From [Clostridium] aminophilum (GTDB lineage Bacteria; Bacillota; Clostridia; Lachnospirales; Lachnospiraceae), in assembly GCF_900101295.1 (NCBI RefSeq), contig NZ_FOIL01000001.1:94728-158727 (forward strand): a DNA stretch of 64,000 nucleotides, in the 5' to 3' direction. The translations under genes were made by a program, and so were the position numbers. Below the pieces are notes generated by a model that did not search any database, was not told the DNA's origin, and saw only the letters and a list, made by a program, of their open reading frames with translations. This document shows positions 34,721 to 43,961 of the stretch, one piece after another (position 1 is the first letter of the stretch; each line of letters starts with the position of its first letter).

Positions 34721-35248
34721 ATGACGGAAATGAAGATTACGGAGTGCATCACCGTGGTCCGCGGAAGTGTTGTAGAGATGAAGGCAGATGCGATTGTCAA
34801 TGCCGCAAACAACAGCCTTCTCGGCGGAGGCGGAGTTGACGGGGCAATTCACCGTGCAGCGGGGCCGGAACTTCTGGCGGAGTGCAGGACGCTTCACGGC
34901 TGTGCGACGGGAGATGCGAAGATCACGAAAGCCTATAACATCAGCAACGCGAAATACATCATTCATACCGTCGGTCCGGTCTACAGCGGAACGAAAGAAG
35001 ATCCGGAACTTCTGGCTTCCTGTTATACAAGAAGCCTTGATCTGGCACTGCAGCATGGATGCGGCAGCATTGCATTTCCGGGGATTTCGACGGGGGTGTA
35101 CGGATATCCGCTGGATGAGGCTGCAAACGTATCTCTTGAGGCGGTCAGCGGATGGATGAATGCCCATCCGGATGCCGGCATCCGTGTGTACTTCTGCTGT
35201 TTCCGGGAGACGGAGATGGAGGCATATCGAAGGGGAATCAAGGAATGA
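34721..35248 (+). CDS. Macrodomain protein (O-acetyl-ADP-ribose deacetylase type)
   Basis: A 175-aa MacroD-type hydrolase. It carries [27 protein letters not shown], the classic ADP-ribose-binding loop with the catalytic-class Asn and Asp/Gly residues (given in two parts: [18 protein letters not shown] and AIHRAAG), plus [23 protein letters not shown] and [12 protein letters not shown]. Predicted action: removal of ADP-ribose from proteins or deacetylation of O-acetyl-ADP-ribose in the cytoplasm. ATG 34721 was preferred over 34709 because the GGATGG stretch then has proper spacing. Its stop overlaps the ATG of the GNAT gene. Confidence 0.9.
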   Translation: MTEMKITECITVVRGSVVEMKADAIVNAANNSLLGGGGVDGAIHRAAGPELLAECRTLHGCATGDAKITKAYNISNAKYIIHTVGPVYSGTKEDPELLASCYTRSLDLALQHGCGSIAFPGISTGVYGYPLDEAANVSLEAVSGWMNAHPDAGIRVYFCCFRETEMEAYRRGIKE

Positions 35249-35694
35249 AATTTTATGTCAAACGTTTCGAGGATCTCACCGTTTCCGAATTGTATGAGAT
35301 CCTGAAAACACGATTCGAAATCTTTGTCATTGAGCAGGAATGTCTGTATCCGGATCTGGATGACAGGGATCAGGATGCGTATCATGTTTTCTGCATGAAT
35401 GAGCAGGGAAGAGTGGCGGCCTGCCTGCGGGTTTTCTGGAAAGACAGGGAAGCCGGGGTGGCGCAGATCGGGAGAGTCGTCACGCTGGAACACGGGAAAG
35501 GCGTGGGAGGACAGCTTCTCCGCTGCGGAATCGAAGTGGCGGAAGAGCGGTTTCATGCGGCGAAAATCTATCTGGAAGCGCAGCAGTATGCGATCGGTTA
35601 TTACGCCAGAGAAGGTTTTCAGGTTGTCTCCGATGTTTTTATGGAGGATGGGATTCTGCATGTGAAGATGATCCGGGAATCGGGTGAAACATAA
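35245..35694 (+). CDS. ElaA-type GNAT acetyltransferase
   Basis: A 149-aa GNAT protein of the ElaA group. It has [27 protein letters not shown] (ElaA start, in consecutive pieces), the acetyl-CoA-binding [22 protein letters not shown] and the C-terminal [27 protein letters not shown]. The start ATG overlaps the macrodomain stop (ATGA), so translation is coupled. The acceptor is unknown. A bidirectional-looking terminator follows. Confidence 0.88.
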   Translation: MKFYVKRFEDLTVSELYEILKTRFEIFVIEQECLYPDLDDRDQDAYHVFCMNEQGRVAACLRVFWKDREAGVAQIGRVVTLEHGKGVGGQLLRCGIEVAEERFHAAKIYLEAQQYAIGYYAREGFQVVSDVFMEDGILHVKMIRESGET

Positions 35695-35730
35695 ATTGAG
35701 GGAAATATTTGGCTGAATATGCCTGGCTTG

Positions 35731-35763
35731 AGTGCACAATCGCGAAGATTGTGCACTTTTTTG
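35731..35763 (+). terminator. Rho-independent terminator
   Basis: A perfect 11-bp stem (AGTGCACAATC with GATTGTGCACT, 5-nt loop) is followed by TTTTTT. Confidence 0.88.
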
Positions 35764-35769
35764 TTTCAT

Positions 35770-35810
35770 AGGGGATGGGGGAGCCGAAGTCCGCTTGCGG
35801 ACTTTGTTCG
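35770..35810. repeat. Dispersed repeat, copy C
   Basis: Nearly identical over 29 nt (35781-35809) to copy A at 20374 and, with its GGGGATGGGG lead-in, related to copy B at 23394. It includes the GTCCGC-TT-GCGGAC hairpin. The rest of the 331-nt gap before the permease gene shows no other structure. Confidence 0.6.
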
Positions 35811-36025
35811 GGGCGTTGCACGAACATTTCTGACAGAGATGCCGAGTAGCGCATCATATTCAGCCGTTCAAAACAGAATCAGGTGAAGGGAATCGTCCGC
35901 ATCCGTGACTTGGCTCAAGTGCGTTTTCGAATCGTCGTTGGCCTGTAAAACAAGACTTTATAACTAAAATGGAGTAAAATAAAAATAGTACGTGTTATCT
36001 TTTCGGTTTGTGGGGGGGATTGCTT

Positions 36026-37909
36026 ATGTATGCGGTTTTAGCATTTATACCGATCCTGTTCGTGATCGGCTTTATGGTGGCACTGAATGTTCCGGCAAAA
36101 AAGGCAATTCCGGGCGGCTGGCTGATCTGCTGTATCATCGCTTTTCTATTCTGGAAAATGGATGTTTCCGGTCTTGTCCGGCAGACCGCCATCGGATTTC
36201 TGGAGAGTTTTTCCGTTCTTCTGGTCATTTTCGGTGCGGTTCTGATCATGAATACACTGTCGGAAGCCGGCGCGATGGATTCCATTAAAGGAATGTTCTG
36301 CGGCATTACGACCGATGCGCGGGTGCAGGCGGTGATGATCGGATTTCTGTTCGGCGCATTTATTGAGGGTGCGGCGGGATTCGGAACGCCGGCGGCACTG
36401 GCGGGACCGCTGATGGCTTCTGTCGGATTTCATCCGCTTGCGGCGACGGCGATCGCGCTGATCTGCAATTCGGTTCCGGTACCATTCGGCGCCGTCGGGA
36501 CACCGACCAATACGGCAATCACCGTTGTCTCGGATGCGGTTGTGAATGCCGGCGGGAACAGCGAAGTCTTCGCATCGGAGGTCACCTTTTACTCCGCCGT
36601 GCTGATGGCGCTGACAACACTGGCTGTGCTGCTCGCGGTAATCGTCATCGAAGTTTTCCTTTTTGCGGAGACACCGGAAAAGAGAAGATTGAAATACGTT
36701 GTGGAGATCCTTCCGTTTCTGGTCTATGTGACGGTCCTTTTTAACGGATGCTATCTTCTGATTGCGAGATTTCTCGGCCCGGAACTGGTTTCCCTTGGAG
36801 CTTCCGCCATCTCGATGTCGGTTGTTCTGGCCACTTCCCGCAAGGGGGTTCTGATTCCGAAGGACAAGTGGGAGTTTTCTCAGAGTGCGAAGGGAAGGAC
36901 AAACACTCAGAGCACGCTGTTCCGCTCCGGGTTTTTGGTAAAAATTCAGAAGCTGATGGAAAGACATTTTGAAAAAAAGTATGCGCTGCTGGATCAGGAA
37001 ATCGACAGCCTGAACCGGTTGAAAGAAGCAGAAATGAAGGAGGTCCTGAAAGAAGAAGGCATTCAGCTGAAGCAGCTGGAGAAGGAGCTGGATGATTACT
37101 GGAAGCGGCAGAGTCTGATCAAACGGCTGCATAGAAAAGATTTTCTGTTCGGCGTTCCGATTCTTCGCGCATGGGTTCCGTATATTCTCATCGGGATCGT
37201 GCTGGCGCTGACACGGGTGATTTCCACTCTGAGACCGGACAGTCTGGTCGGAGCCATGAAAAATATCCGGCTGGCGATTCTGACACCGGATGGGGAAGTG
37301 TTCTGGGGATTTGCTTTTCTGTGGAATCCGGGCGGCATTTTTATCATTGTGGCCGTTTGCTCGATCTTTATCCTCCGGATGAGGATGGTTCATGTGAGGA
37401 AGGCATGGGTAAAAAGTCTGGATCAGGTGCGCGGTGCCGCCATTCCGCTGATGTTCGGCGTGGCGATGGTGTATGTTCTGCGGAACTCCGCCAATCCCTC
37501 CATGGAGGTTTGCTACCTCATCAGCGGAAAAACAGCCGGTATGGGGTCGATGCTGACGATGATGGCGGATGGTCTGGGGTATCTCTTCAAAGATTTTTAT
37601 CTCTGGGTTGCTCCGCTGGTAGGTGTGGTCGGTTCTTTTATCTCCGGTTCGAATACGGTCTCCAATACTCTGTTCGGCGGACTTCAGTTTGAAACGGCTG
37701 CGCTGGTTGGTCTGCCGCAGGTGATTGTTCTGGCACTTCAGAACGCGGGCGGCGCGATCGGCAACATGATCTGCGTGAACAATGTGGTCTCGGCCTGCGC
37801 AACAACCGGTATGTCCGGAAGCGAAGGTCGGATTATCCGCTTAAATATCATTCCGTGCCTTTTGCTCTGGCTTTTGCTAGCCGGCTGTGCGGCGATGATC
37901 AGAGTATAG
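36026..37909 (+). CDS. LctP-family lactate/glycolate permease with coiled-coil insertion
   Basis: A 627-aa secondary transporter of the LctP family, which carries L-lactate (or glycolate) with protons. Family motifs are present: [59 protein letters not shown] and [25 protein letters not shown] (in pieces). About 14 helices are expected. Between the two halves, near residues 300-371, there is an added hydrophilic segment dense in Glu, Lys, Leu and Gln ([20 protein letters not shown]) that should form a cytoplasmic coiled coil and makes the protein ~70 residues longer than usual. GGGGGGATTGCTT precedes the ATG. Single gene with terminator. Confidence 0.88.
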   Translation: MYAVLAFIPILFVIGFMVALNVPAKKAIPGGWLICCIIAFLFWKMDVSGLVRQTAIGFLESFSVLLVIFGAVLIMNTLSEAGAMDSIKGMFCGITTDARVQAVMIGFLFGAFIEGAAGFGTPAALAGPLMASVGFHPLAATAIALICNSVPVPFGAVGTPTNTAITVVSDAVVNAGGNSEVFASEVTFYSAVLMALTTLAVLLAVIVIEVFLFAETPEKRRLKYVVEILPFLVYVTVLFNGCYLLIARFLGPELVSLGASAISMSVVLATSRKGVLIPKDKWEFSQSAKGRTNTQSTLFRSGFLVKIQKLMERHFEKKYALLDQEIDSLNRLKEAEMKEVLKEEGIQLKQLEKELDDYWKRQSLIKRLHRKDFLFGVPILRAWVPYILIGIVLALTRVISTLRPDSLVGAMKNIRLAILTPDGEVFWGFAFLWNPGGIFIIVAVCSIFILRMRMVHVRKAWVKSLDQVRGAAIPLMFGVAMVYVLRNSANPSMEVCYLISGKTAGMGSMLTMMADGLGYLFKDFYLWVAPLVGVVGSFISGSNTVSNTLFGGLQFETAALVGLPQVIVLALQNAGGAIGNMICVNNVVSACATTGMSGSEGRIIRLNIIPCLLLWLLLAGCAAMIRV

Positions 37910-37985
37910 GAAAAATCCTTTCAGCCGTTTTTTTCAGACGTGAGGGAGAACATATCATCTGCATTTTGCAGGTCGTATATGGGGG

Positions 37986-38034
37986 AAAAACACAGGCAAC
38001 CGCGCACGAACAGTGAGATTGCCTGTGTTTTTTC
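37986..38034. terminator. Terminator after permease gene
   Basis: A perfect 12-bp stem (AAACACAGGCAA with TTGCCTGTGTTT, 19-nt loop), flanked by A and T runs, so it could work in both directions. Confidence 0.8.
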
Positions 38035-38191
38035 TGTTTTTGCGGACACCACAGGAATAGAGCAGGCACAGTTTTTTTTATGACTATTTACCGAAAAACC
38101 AAAAGATTTTATCACAATAGTGACCATTTTTGATAAAATAGATTATGTATTAAGATGGTTGCTGGAATAAAAATATATTCAGGGGGTAGCT

Positions 38192-40024
38192 ATGAGATCA
38201 TTGATGAAAAAGGGCGGGCTCAATGACCGGACCGATGTCGTGCTTCGAAAATTCCGGGCAAGAATGACATCGTATCCGCCGGGGATGTGCCCTCTCGTTT
38301 TGTACCGGTCACTTTTACAGATTTCCATGAATCAGTCCTGCGGAAAATGCGTTCCGTGCCGTGACGGTCTGGGCGAGGTGGACTTTTTGCTGAAGAGCAT
38401 CATCAACGGGGATGCCGGCAGCGATGTTCTGAAGGAGATCGAGAGCAAATGCCGTATGATCGCGGAGACAGCGGACTGTGCGGTCGGCGTTGCGGGGGCA
38501 AAGCTGATTCTGGAGTCGCTGGAGGAGTTTGCGGACGAGTATGAAAGCCATATCCGGGATCGGCGCTGCGTCGGAAATGCGAGTCAGACGATTCCGTGCG
38601 TGACGCTGTGTCCGGCCCATGTCGACGTTCCGGGATACATCGCCATGATCAAGGCGGGAAATTATGCGGGGGCAATCAAGGTCATCCGTGACCGGAACCC
38701 GTTCCCCACCGCCTGTGCGATGGTCTGTGAGCATCCGTGTGAGCGCAAATGCCGCCGGTCTCTGATCGATGCGCCGATCAATATCCGTGGACTCAAGAAA
38801 TACGCGGTGGACTGCATGAAGGCAGATGACGTTCCGACTCCGGCGAAAAATGTCAGCACCGGGAAGTCGGTTGCGATTATCGGCGGCGGTCCGTCCGGAC
38901 TTACCGCGGCATATTTCCTTTCCCTGATGGGACATAAAGTCGATCTCTATGAAGAGCATGAAAAACTCGGTGGTATGCTCCGGTACGGAATCCCGGAGTA
39001 CCGGCTTCCGAAAGCGCGGCTGGATGAGGACATCCATGCGATTCTGAACGCCGGGGATATCCATGTCTGTACGGGGACCAAAATCGGCAGGGATATCACC
39101 TTTGCGGAGATCCGCAAAGATCATGATGCGGTCTATCTCGGTATCGGCGCCCAGATCGGAAACCGGATGCCGATGGAGGGGGCGGACGCCGAAAATGTCA
39201 TCCCGGCGGCGGATTTTCTTCAGGAAGCGGCAACCGGCCGGATGTCGGATCTTACCGGCAAGAAGGTGGTGCTGATCGGCGGCGGAAATGTCGCAATGGA
39301 TGCGGCCAGAACCGCAGCGAGACTGAATGCGGATTCCATTCATGTCTTCACTCGAAAAAGAGACGATTACACCGCGCTGGAAAGCGAGATAGAGTCGGCA
39401 ATGCAGGAAGGTGTCCGTTTCCGGACACTGCTGAATTTTCTGAATATCGAGACGGATCCGGAGACAAATGAAGTGCGCGCGGTGTGGCTGCAGCCGGAGA
39501 TCGTCGGCCCCATCGACAATCTGGGCTTTGTGACGACGGAGCATTCCAGCAATTACCCGTACCGTTTCAAGTGTGACCTTCTGATCCTCGGCGTCGGACA
39601 GCGGAGCGATGTCGCATCCTTCGAAAACGAAGGAATTCCCACGAACCGCGGACGGATCGATGCGGATGAGACATGCATGGTCAATGGCATGGAAGGCGTC
39701 TTTTCCGGCGGCGACTGCGTCACCGGACCCTCCACCGCGATCAACGCCATCGCTGCGGGGCAGGTTGCGGCATTTAACATCGATGAGTATCTCGGCTATC
39801 ATCACAAAGTAAGACTGGAAGCGGAGATTCCGGCCGCGGTGCCGAATCCCTGCATTCCCACCGGAAGAGCGGAGATCGAGGAAAAAGATCCGTTTGAGAG
39901 AAGAACCAATTTTGAACATGTCGAATTGAAGATGACACCGGAAGAGGCGCTGAGGGAGTCCGGAAGATGCCTTCGCTGCGATCACTACGGCTGCGGTGCG
40001 ATGGAAGGAGGAAGAGGAGAATGA
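38192..40024 (+). CDS. NuoF C-terminal iron-sulfur domain fused to GltD-like flavoprotein (formate dehydrogenase partner)
   Basis: A 610-aa fusion. Residues ~25-120 match the C-terminal 4Fe-4S domain of NuoF (SCGKCVPCRDGLGEV from residue ~49, later CRMIAETADCAVG). Residues ~130-570 match the small subunit of glutamate synthase (GltD): VTLCPAHVDVPGYIAMIKAG, a CEHPCERKC cluster site, FAD loop GGGPSGLTAAYFLS, and an NADPH loop VVLIGGGNVAMDAARTA, with GGDCVTGPSTAINAIAAG near the end. It ends in CLRCDHYGCG. It likely exchanges electrons between NAD(P)H or ferredoxin and the formate dehydrogenase encoded next, whose ATG overlaps its stop (ATGA). AGGGGGTAGCT precedes the ATG. The NADH/FMN domain of NuoF is absent. 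Confidence 0.85.
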   Translation: MRSLMKKGGLNDRTDVVLRKFRARMTSYPPGMCPLVLYRSLLQISMNQSCGKCVPCRDGLGEVDFLLKSIINGDAGSDVLKEIESKCRMIAETADCAVGVAGAKLILESLEEFADEYESHIRDRRCVGNASQTIPCVTLCPAHVDVPGYIAMIKAGNYAGAIKVIRDRNPFPTACAMVCEHPCERKCRRSLIDAPINIRGLKKYAVDCMKADDVPTPAKNVSTGKSVAIIGGGPSGLTAAYFLSLMGHKVDLYEEHEKLGGMLRYGIPEYRLPKARLDEDIHAILNAGDIHVCTGTKIGRDITFAEIRKDHDAVYLGIGAQIGNRMPMEGADAENVIPAADFLQEAATGRMSDLTGKKVVLIGGGNVAMDAARTAARLNADSIHVFTRKRDDYTALESEIESAMQEGVRFRTLLNFLNIETDPETNEVRAVWLQPEIVGPIDNLGFVTTEHSSNYPYRFKCDLLILGVGQRSDVASFENEGIPTNRGRIDADETCMVNGMEGVFSGGDCVTGPSTAINAIAAGQVAAFNIDEYLGYHHKVRLEAEIPAAVPNPCIPTGRAEIEEKDPFERRTNFEHVELKMTPEEALRESGRCLRCDHYGCGAMEGGRGE

Positions 40025-42720
40025 TTTCTTTTTCGATAAACGGCTCCCGCTGTCAGGCGGAAGAGGGAACAACCATCCTGGAAGCGGCAAGAGCACGCGG
40101 TATCTCGATTCCGACGCTGTGTTATCTGAAGGGCGTGTCTGACATCGGTTCCTGCAGAATGTGCATGGTGGAAGCGAAGGGCTTTGATATGCTTCTTCCG
40201 GCCTGCCGAACAAAAGCGGCGGATGGAATGGAGATTACGACGGAGTCGGAGAGACTGACCGATTACCGGAAGAATATGCTGAAACTCATCCTGTCGAACC
40301 ATAATCAGGACTGTATGAGCTGTCCGGCCAACGGAACGTGTGAGCTTCAGAAACTTTGCAATGAATATGGCGTGGAGCGCGCGGAGCACAAAGGGAACCG
40401 CGTGAAGATCGAAAAGAAGCTTCCGCTTCTGGACGACAATCCGTATATCAGCTATGATCCGAGCAAATGCATTCACTGTCAGCGCTGCATCAATGTCTGC
40501 CACCGCATTGCCTGCAACGGCGCGATCAAGAGCGGCCGCCTCGGCAATTTCCATATCGTGGAGGCACCGTTCGGAGAGAACTATAAGGAAACCGGATGCG
40601 AGAGTTGTGGAAACTGTGCTTCCGTCTGTCCGACCGGAGCGATTGTCTTAAAGCGGGAGAAGAACTACCGGGAGTGGGAAGTAAAGAAAGTCCGGACAAC
40701 CTGTCCGCACTGCGCAACCGGCTGTCAGTTGGATCTGGTGGTGAAAGAAGGACGGATCGTCAATGTGGAATCGGCGGACGGACCGGCGAATCACCGGAGA
40801 CTCTGCGTCAAGGGAAGAAACGGAAGCTTTGATTTTGTTCATGCGGCGGACCGGCTGAAAAAACCGCTGATCAAAGACCGGAGCACCGGCATGTTCCGTG
40901 AGGCCACATGGGAGGAAGCAATCTCCTACACGGCGAAGCGGTTTCTGGAGATCCGGGAGAAATACGGGTGCGATTCTCTGGCGGGATTTGCCTGCTCCCG
41001 ATCCTCCAACGAAGACGTCTACATGGTGCAGAAGATGGTCCGCACCTGCTTCGGAACCAACACGACGGACAACTGTGCAAGAGTCTGTCACTCGGCCTCG
41101 GTCGCGGGACTGGCGAAGACCCTCGGCTCCGGCGCGATGACGAATCCGATCTATGACATCACGCATGATGTCGATGCGATTCTTCTCGTGGGTTCGAATC
41201 CGGAGGAAGCGCATCCGGTCATCGGAATGCAGATCCGGAAGGCGGTGAAGAACGGCACAAAACTCATCGTGGTTGATCCGCGGAATATCGGGCTTTCCGG
41301 ACAGGCGGACATTCATCTGAAGCTCCGTCCGGGAACCAATGTGGCGTTTGCGAACGGCATGATGCATGTGATGATCGAGGAGGACCTGATCGATCACGAA
41401 TACATCGAAAAATATGTAGAAGGTTTTGAGGAACTGAAGAAACTGGTGGCGGAGTATACGCCGGAGAGAGTCGGAGAGATCTGCCACATTGACCCGGATA
41501 TGCTTCGTGAAGCGGCCAGAATGTATGCCTGCGCGAAGAAGGCGCCGATCATCTATTGTCTCGGCGTGACGGAGCACTCCACCGGAACCGAAGGTGTGAT
41601 GAGCCTTTCCAATATGGCGGCGATCTGCGGCAAGATCGGCCGGAGCGGCTGCGGCGTGAACCCGCTGCGAGGTCAGAACAACGTGCAGGGTGCCTGTGAT
41701 ATGGGTGCAATGTCGACGGATTATCCGGGATATCAGAAGGTGGACAACGAAGCGGTCCGGAAGAAATTTGAGAAAGCCTGGGGCGTTCCGCTGAATCCGA
41801 AGCCGGGCCTTCGGGCGACGGAGGTCTTTCCGGCAGCCATCGAGGGAAAAATCAAGGGACTCTACATCTGCGGAGAGGATCCGATGGTCTCCGACCCGGA
41901 TACACACCATATCATCAAGGCGATGGAAAGTCTGGAATTCCTGGTGGTACAGGATCTGTTCATGACGAAGACGGCGGAATATGCGGACGTGATTCTTCCG
42001 GCAAAGAGTTTTGCGGAAAAGGAGGGAACCTTTACCAACACAGAGCGAAGAGTTCAGAGAATCCGCACGGCGGTGACGCTGGATGGAGAAATGCGCTCTG
42101 ACACGGATATTCTCATCGATCTGATGAATGCGATGGGATATCCGCAGCCGTATCTGACGCCGGCGCAGATTATGGACGAGATCGCGGAATTGACGCCGAG
42201 TTATCACGGCATCAGCTACGAGAGACTGGATGCGGGAGAACTTCTTCAGTGGCCGTGTCCGGAGAAAGATCATCCGGGTACGCCGATCATGCATGCCGCG
42301 GGACCGGTTCGCGGAAAGGTGCTCCTGTATCCGGCGCGGTTTAAAGAGGCACAGGAACTTCCGGATGAGGAATATCCGTTCATTCTGATGACCGGACGGA
42401 TTCTGTACCACTACAACGCATTTTCACAGACCTCCCGTTCTCCGGGACTGATGGATCTTGCGGGAGAGGGATTTATCGAGCTGAATTTCCGCGATGCCGA
42501 GAGAATGGGCGTCAGGAGCGGAGACATGGTTCGGGTGAGCAGCAGAAGAGGGACCATCACCGCCAGAGCGAGAGTCGGAAGAAAGGTATCGGCGGGAGAA
42601 ACCTGGATGCCGTTCCATTTCCCGGATTCTCCGGTCAATATGATTACCAACGCAGCGCTGGATGAGTTCGCACGCATCCCGGAATACAAGGTGTGTGCGG
42701 TTAAGCTTGAAAAAGCGTGA
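40021..42720 (+). CDS. fdhA: Formate dehydrogenase catalytic subunit, cysteine type, with NuoG-like N-terminus
   Basis: An 899-aa molybdo/tungsto-enzyme interconverting formate and CO2. Order: 2Fe-2S ferredoxin domain (CYLKGVSDIGSCRMC), a His/Cys cluster region (CMSCPANGTCELQKLC), two 4Fe-4S sites (CIHCQRCINVC and CESCGNCASVC), then the molybdopterin domain beginning CPHCATGC. The metal ligand lies in NCARVCHSASVAG and is Cys356 (TGT), not selenocysteine. GSGAMTNPIYDI and the C-terminal dinucleotide-binding domain (ILMTGRILYHYNAFSQTSRS) complete the enzyme. The GGAAGGAGGAAGAGGAGA stretch precedes the ATG at 40021. Its 3' end overlaps the minus-strand mobA by 20 nt. Likely role: CO2 reduction for one-carbon units or formate disposal. 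Confidence 0.92.
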   Translation: MISFSINGSRCQAEEGTTILEAARARGISIPTLCYLKGVSDIGSCRMCMVEAKGFDMLLPACRTKAADGMEITTESERLTDYRKNMLKLILSNHNQDCMSCPANGTCELQKLCNEYGVERAEHKGNRVKIEKKLPLLDDNPYISYDPSKCIHCQRCINVCHRIACNGAIKSGRLGNFHIVEAPFGENYKETGCESCGNCASVCPTGAIVLKREKNYREWEVKKVRTTCPHCATGCQLDLVVKEGRIVNVESADGPANHRRLCVKGRNGSFDFVHAADRLKKPLIKDRSTGMFREATWEEAISYTAKRFLEIREKYGCDSLAGFACSRSSNEDVYMVQKMVRTCFGTNTTDNCARVCHSASVAGLAKTLGSGAMTNPIYDITHDVDAILLVGSNPEEAHPVIGMQIRKAVKNGTKLIVVDPRNIGLSGQADIHLKLRPGTNVAFANGMMHVMIEEDLIDHEYIEKYVEGFEELKKLVAEYTPERVGEICHIDPDMLREAARMYACAKKAPIIYCLGVTEHSTGTEGVMSLSNMAAICGKIGRSGCGVNPLRGQNNVQGACDMGAMSTDYPGYQKVDNEAVRKKFEKAWGVPLNPKPGLRATEVFPAAIEGKIKGLYICGEDPMVSDPDTHHIIKAMESLEFLVVQDLFMTKTAEYADVILPAKSFAEKEGTFTNTERRVQRIRTAVTLDGEMRSDTDILIDLMNAMGYPQPYLTPAQIMDEIAELTPSYHGISYERLDAGELLQWPCPEKDHPGTPIMHAAGPVRGKVLLYPARFKEAQELPDEEYPFILMTGRILYHYNAFSQTSRSPGLMDLAGEGFIELNFRDAERMGVRSGDMVRVSSRRGTITARARVGRKVSAGETWMPFHFPDSPVNMITNAALDEFARIPEYKVCAVKLEKA

Positions 42721-43363
42721 GATCTTCTTTTGTGTTGCAGTTGAGCAGTTCTTTTTCATCACCGTGATATTCCGCAAACTGGCAGTCGAGCCGATCCAGA
42801 AAGGCTCTGACTGCCAGTTTATTTTGGCGGATCAGTTCTCCCAGAATTCCGGAGGTGTTGGTCCGGTATACCGCGATCAGCGGCTGTATCTTTCCCTGAA
42901 AAGATAAGACGGTTGCGTCGTACGGCGAGGAAATATGCGTGTCCAGAAGACGGATCAGCGTATCGGCGGTGAGAAGCGGGGTATCGACGCTGAGCACCAG
43001 TGCGTGCGGAAAACGGCATTTTGAAAAGCAGGAGTACATCCCGCCCAGGGGACCGCAGTCCGGGATGAGGTCCGGAATGCGTCGCACAGGCGGAATGTCA
43101 TCCGGAATCCGGTCTGAGACAGGTTCCAGGCCGGACCGGTCTGCTGGTTCGGTTGTAAAAATACCGGTCGAAAAGTCATGTTTTTTCTGGGATTCGGGCC
43201 GGCAGGAAATCAGAATCTCGCCGGTGCCGATCCGGCAGAGTTTTTCAATCTGGATCTCCAGAAAACTTTTTCCGTTCAGGCGCAGCAGCGCTTTATCGGT
43301 TCCCATGCGGCTGCTTTTTCCGCCGGCCAGTATGATGCCCGTGAATTTCGGTTTGATATCCAT
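42701..43363 (-). CDS. mobA: Molybdenum cofactor guanylyltransferase
   Basis: A 220-aa MobA. The nucleotide-binding loop GIILAGGKSSRMGTDKALL is at the N-terminus, with DCGPLGGMYSCFSK and LVLSVDTPLLTADTLIRLLD further on. It attaches GMP to molybdopterin to make the guanine dinucleotide form that FdhA-type enzymes need, so its place tail to tail with fdhA makes sense. The start ATG at 43363 has GAGGAG just upstream; a longer reading from 43447 adds 28 basic, unrelated residues. In VDTP the usual DxP metal-binding aspartate is kept. Confidence 0.88.
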   Translation of the reverse strand: MDIKPKFTGIILAGGKSSRMGTDKALLRLNGKSFLEIQIEKLCRIGTGEILISCRPESQKKHDFSTGIFTTEPADRSGLEPVSDRIPDDIPPVRRIPDLIPDCGPLGGMYSCFSKCRFPHALVLSVDTPLLTADTLIRLLDTHISSPYDATVLSFQGKIQPLIAVYRTNTSGILGELIRQNKLAVRAFLDRLDCQFAEYHGDEKELLNCNTKEDLTLFQA

Positions 43364-43493
43364 CTGCTCCTCGTCTGTTCTGTGATTGCCGCCTGCTTTT
43401 CCGGTCTGTCGGTTTGGGGCGGACCGTTTTGTGAAGTCCCGTTCCATGGTCTGACTCCGTCGGAGTTCATACCCGGAGCGCTGCGCCCGCGAT

Positions 43494-43961
43494 CTATTTC
43501 TGCAGCTCTATTCTTGTCACGTCTTTGATCTGCCGTTTGGAGTTTTCGTCTCCGAAGACGATCAAGCGGATTTCCTCATTTCCGTCTTTGGATTTTTGTC
43601 GAAGGAGAAAGGCCTTCTGCGGGTCGGATATCTCGTCTGCGGTCACATCCGCAGCGTATTCATCGGACGATACCACGCGGGCCGATGTATACGTCTCCTT
43701 CTCAAAGGCAGTCAGTGCGATGACGCCGGAAAGAGTTACACCGGTTTCATCGATGTCTTTTTTCTCGCCCTTGTTGTTCACCGTGGTTCCCTTGACCGAT
43801 ACCGGCGATGCGCGGAACGGATCGACGAGTTCGGTCTTGGCGCCGCAGGTTACGGTGAGCGTTCCCCTCGGGGCATCATTGCGGGAGCGAAGATAAATAA
43901 AAGATGCGATTCCGGTCAGAATCAGCAAGAGGATTACGACAGCAATACTTTTCTTTTTCAT
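43494..43961 (-). CDS. Small membrane-anchored protein with oxidoreductase Moco-domain-like fold
   Basis: A 155-aa protein. Residues 5-24 are a membrane anchor (IAVVILLLILTGIASFIYL); the rest is extracytoplasmic. The sequence GVTLSGVIALTAFEKETYTS, ARVVSSDEYAADVTADEI and IRLIVFGDENSKRQIKDVTRIEL resembles the core of sulfite-oxidase-type molybdopterin domains (a VTLSxVL... SSDGY ... RxVKxVxRIE pattern), but at this size it lacks the cofactor cysteine and most of the pocket. Its ATG overlaps the stop of the ECF S component gene upstream (ATGA), so the two are coupled. Function unknown; a substrate-binding partner of the transporter is one possibility. Confidence 0.6.
   Translation of the reverse strand: MKKKSIAVVILLLILTGIASFIYLRSRNDAPRGTLTVTCGAKTELVDPFRASPVSVKGTTVNNKGEKKDIDETGVTLSGVIALTAFEKETYTSARVVSSDEYAADVTADEISDPQKAFLLRQKSKDGNEEIRLIVFGDENSKRQIKDVTRIELQK

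Noticed and set aside
38315..40213. Minus-strand open frame of 632 codons opposite the NuoF-C/GltD fusion
   Set aside because: Antisense to a protein with clear FAD and iron-sulfur motifs; no ribosome binding site or domain.
41068..41094. Possible selenocysteine site in formate dehydrogenase
   Set aside because: The metal-ligand codon at 41086 is TGT (Cys356), and no in-frame TGA occurs, so no selenocysteine is needed.
40648..42411. Minus-strand open frame of 587 codons opposite fdhA
   Set aside because: Shadow of the formate dehydrogenase gene; Arg/His-rich sequence with no family match.
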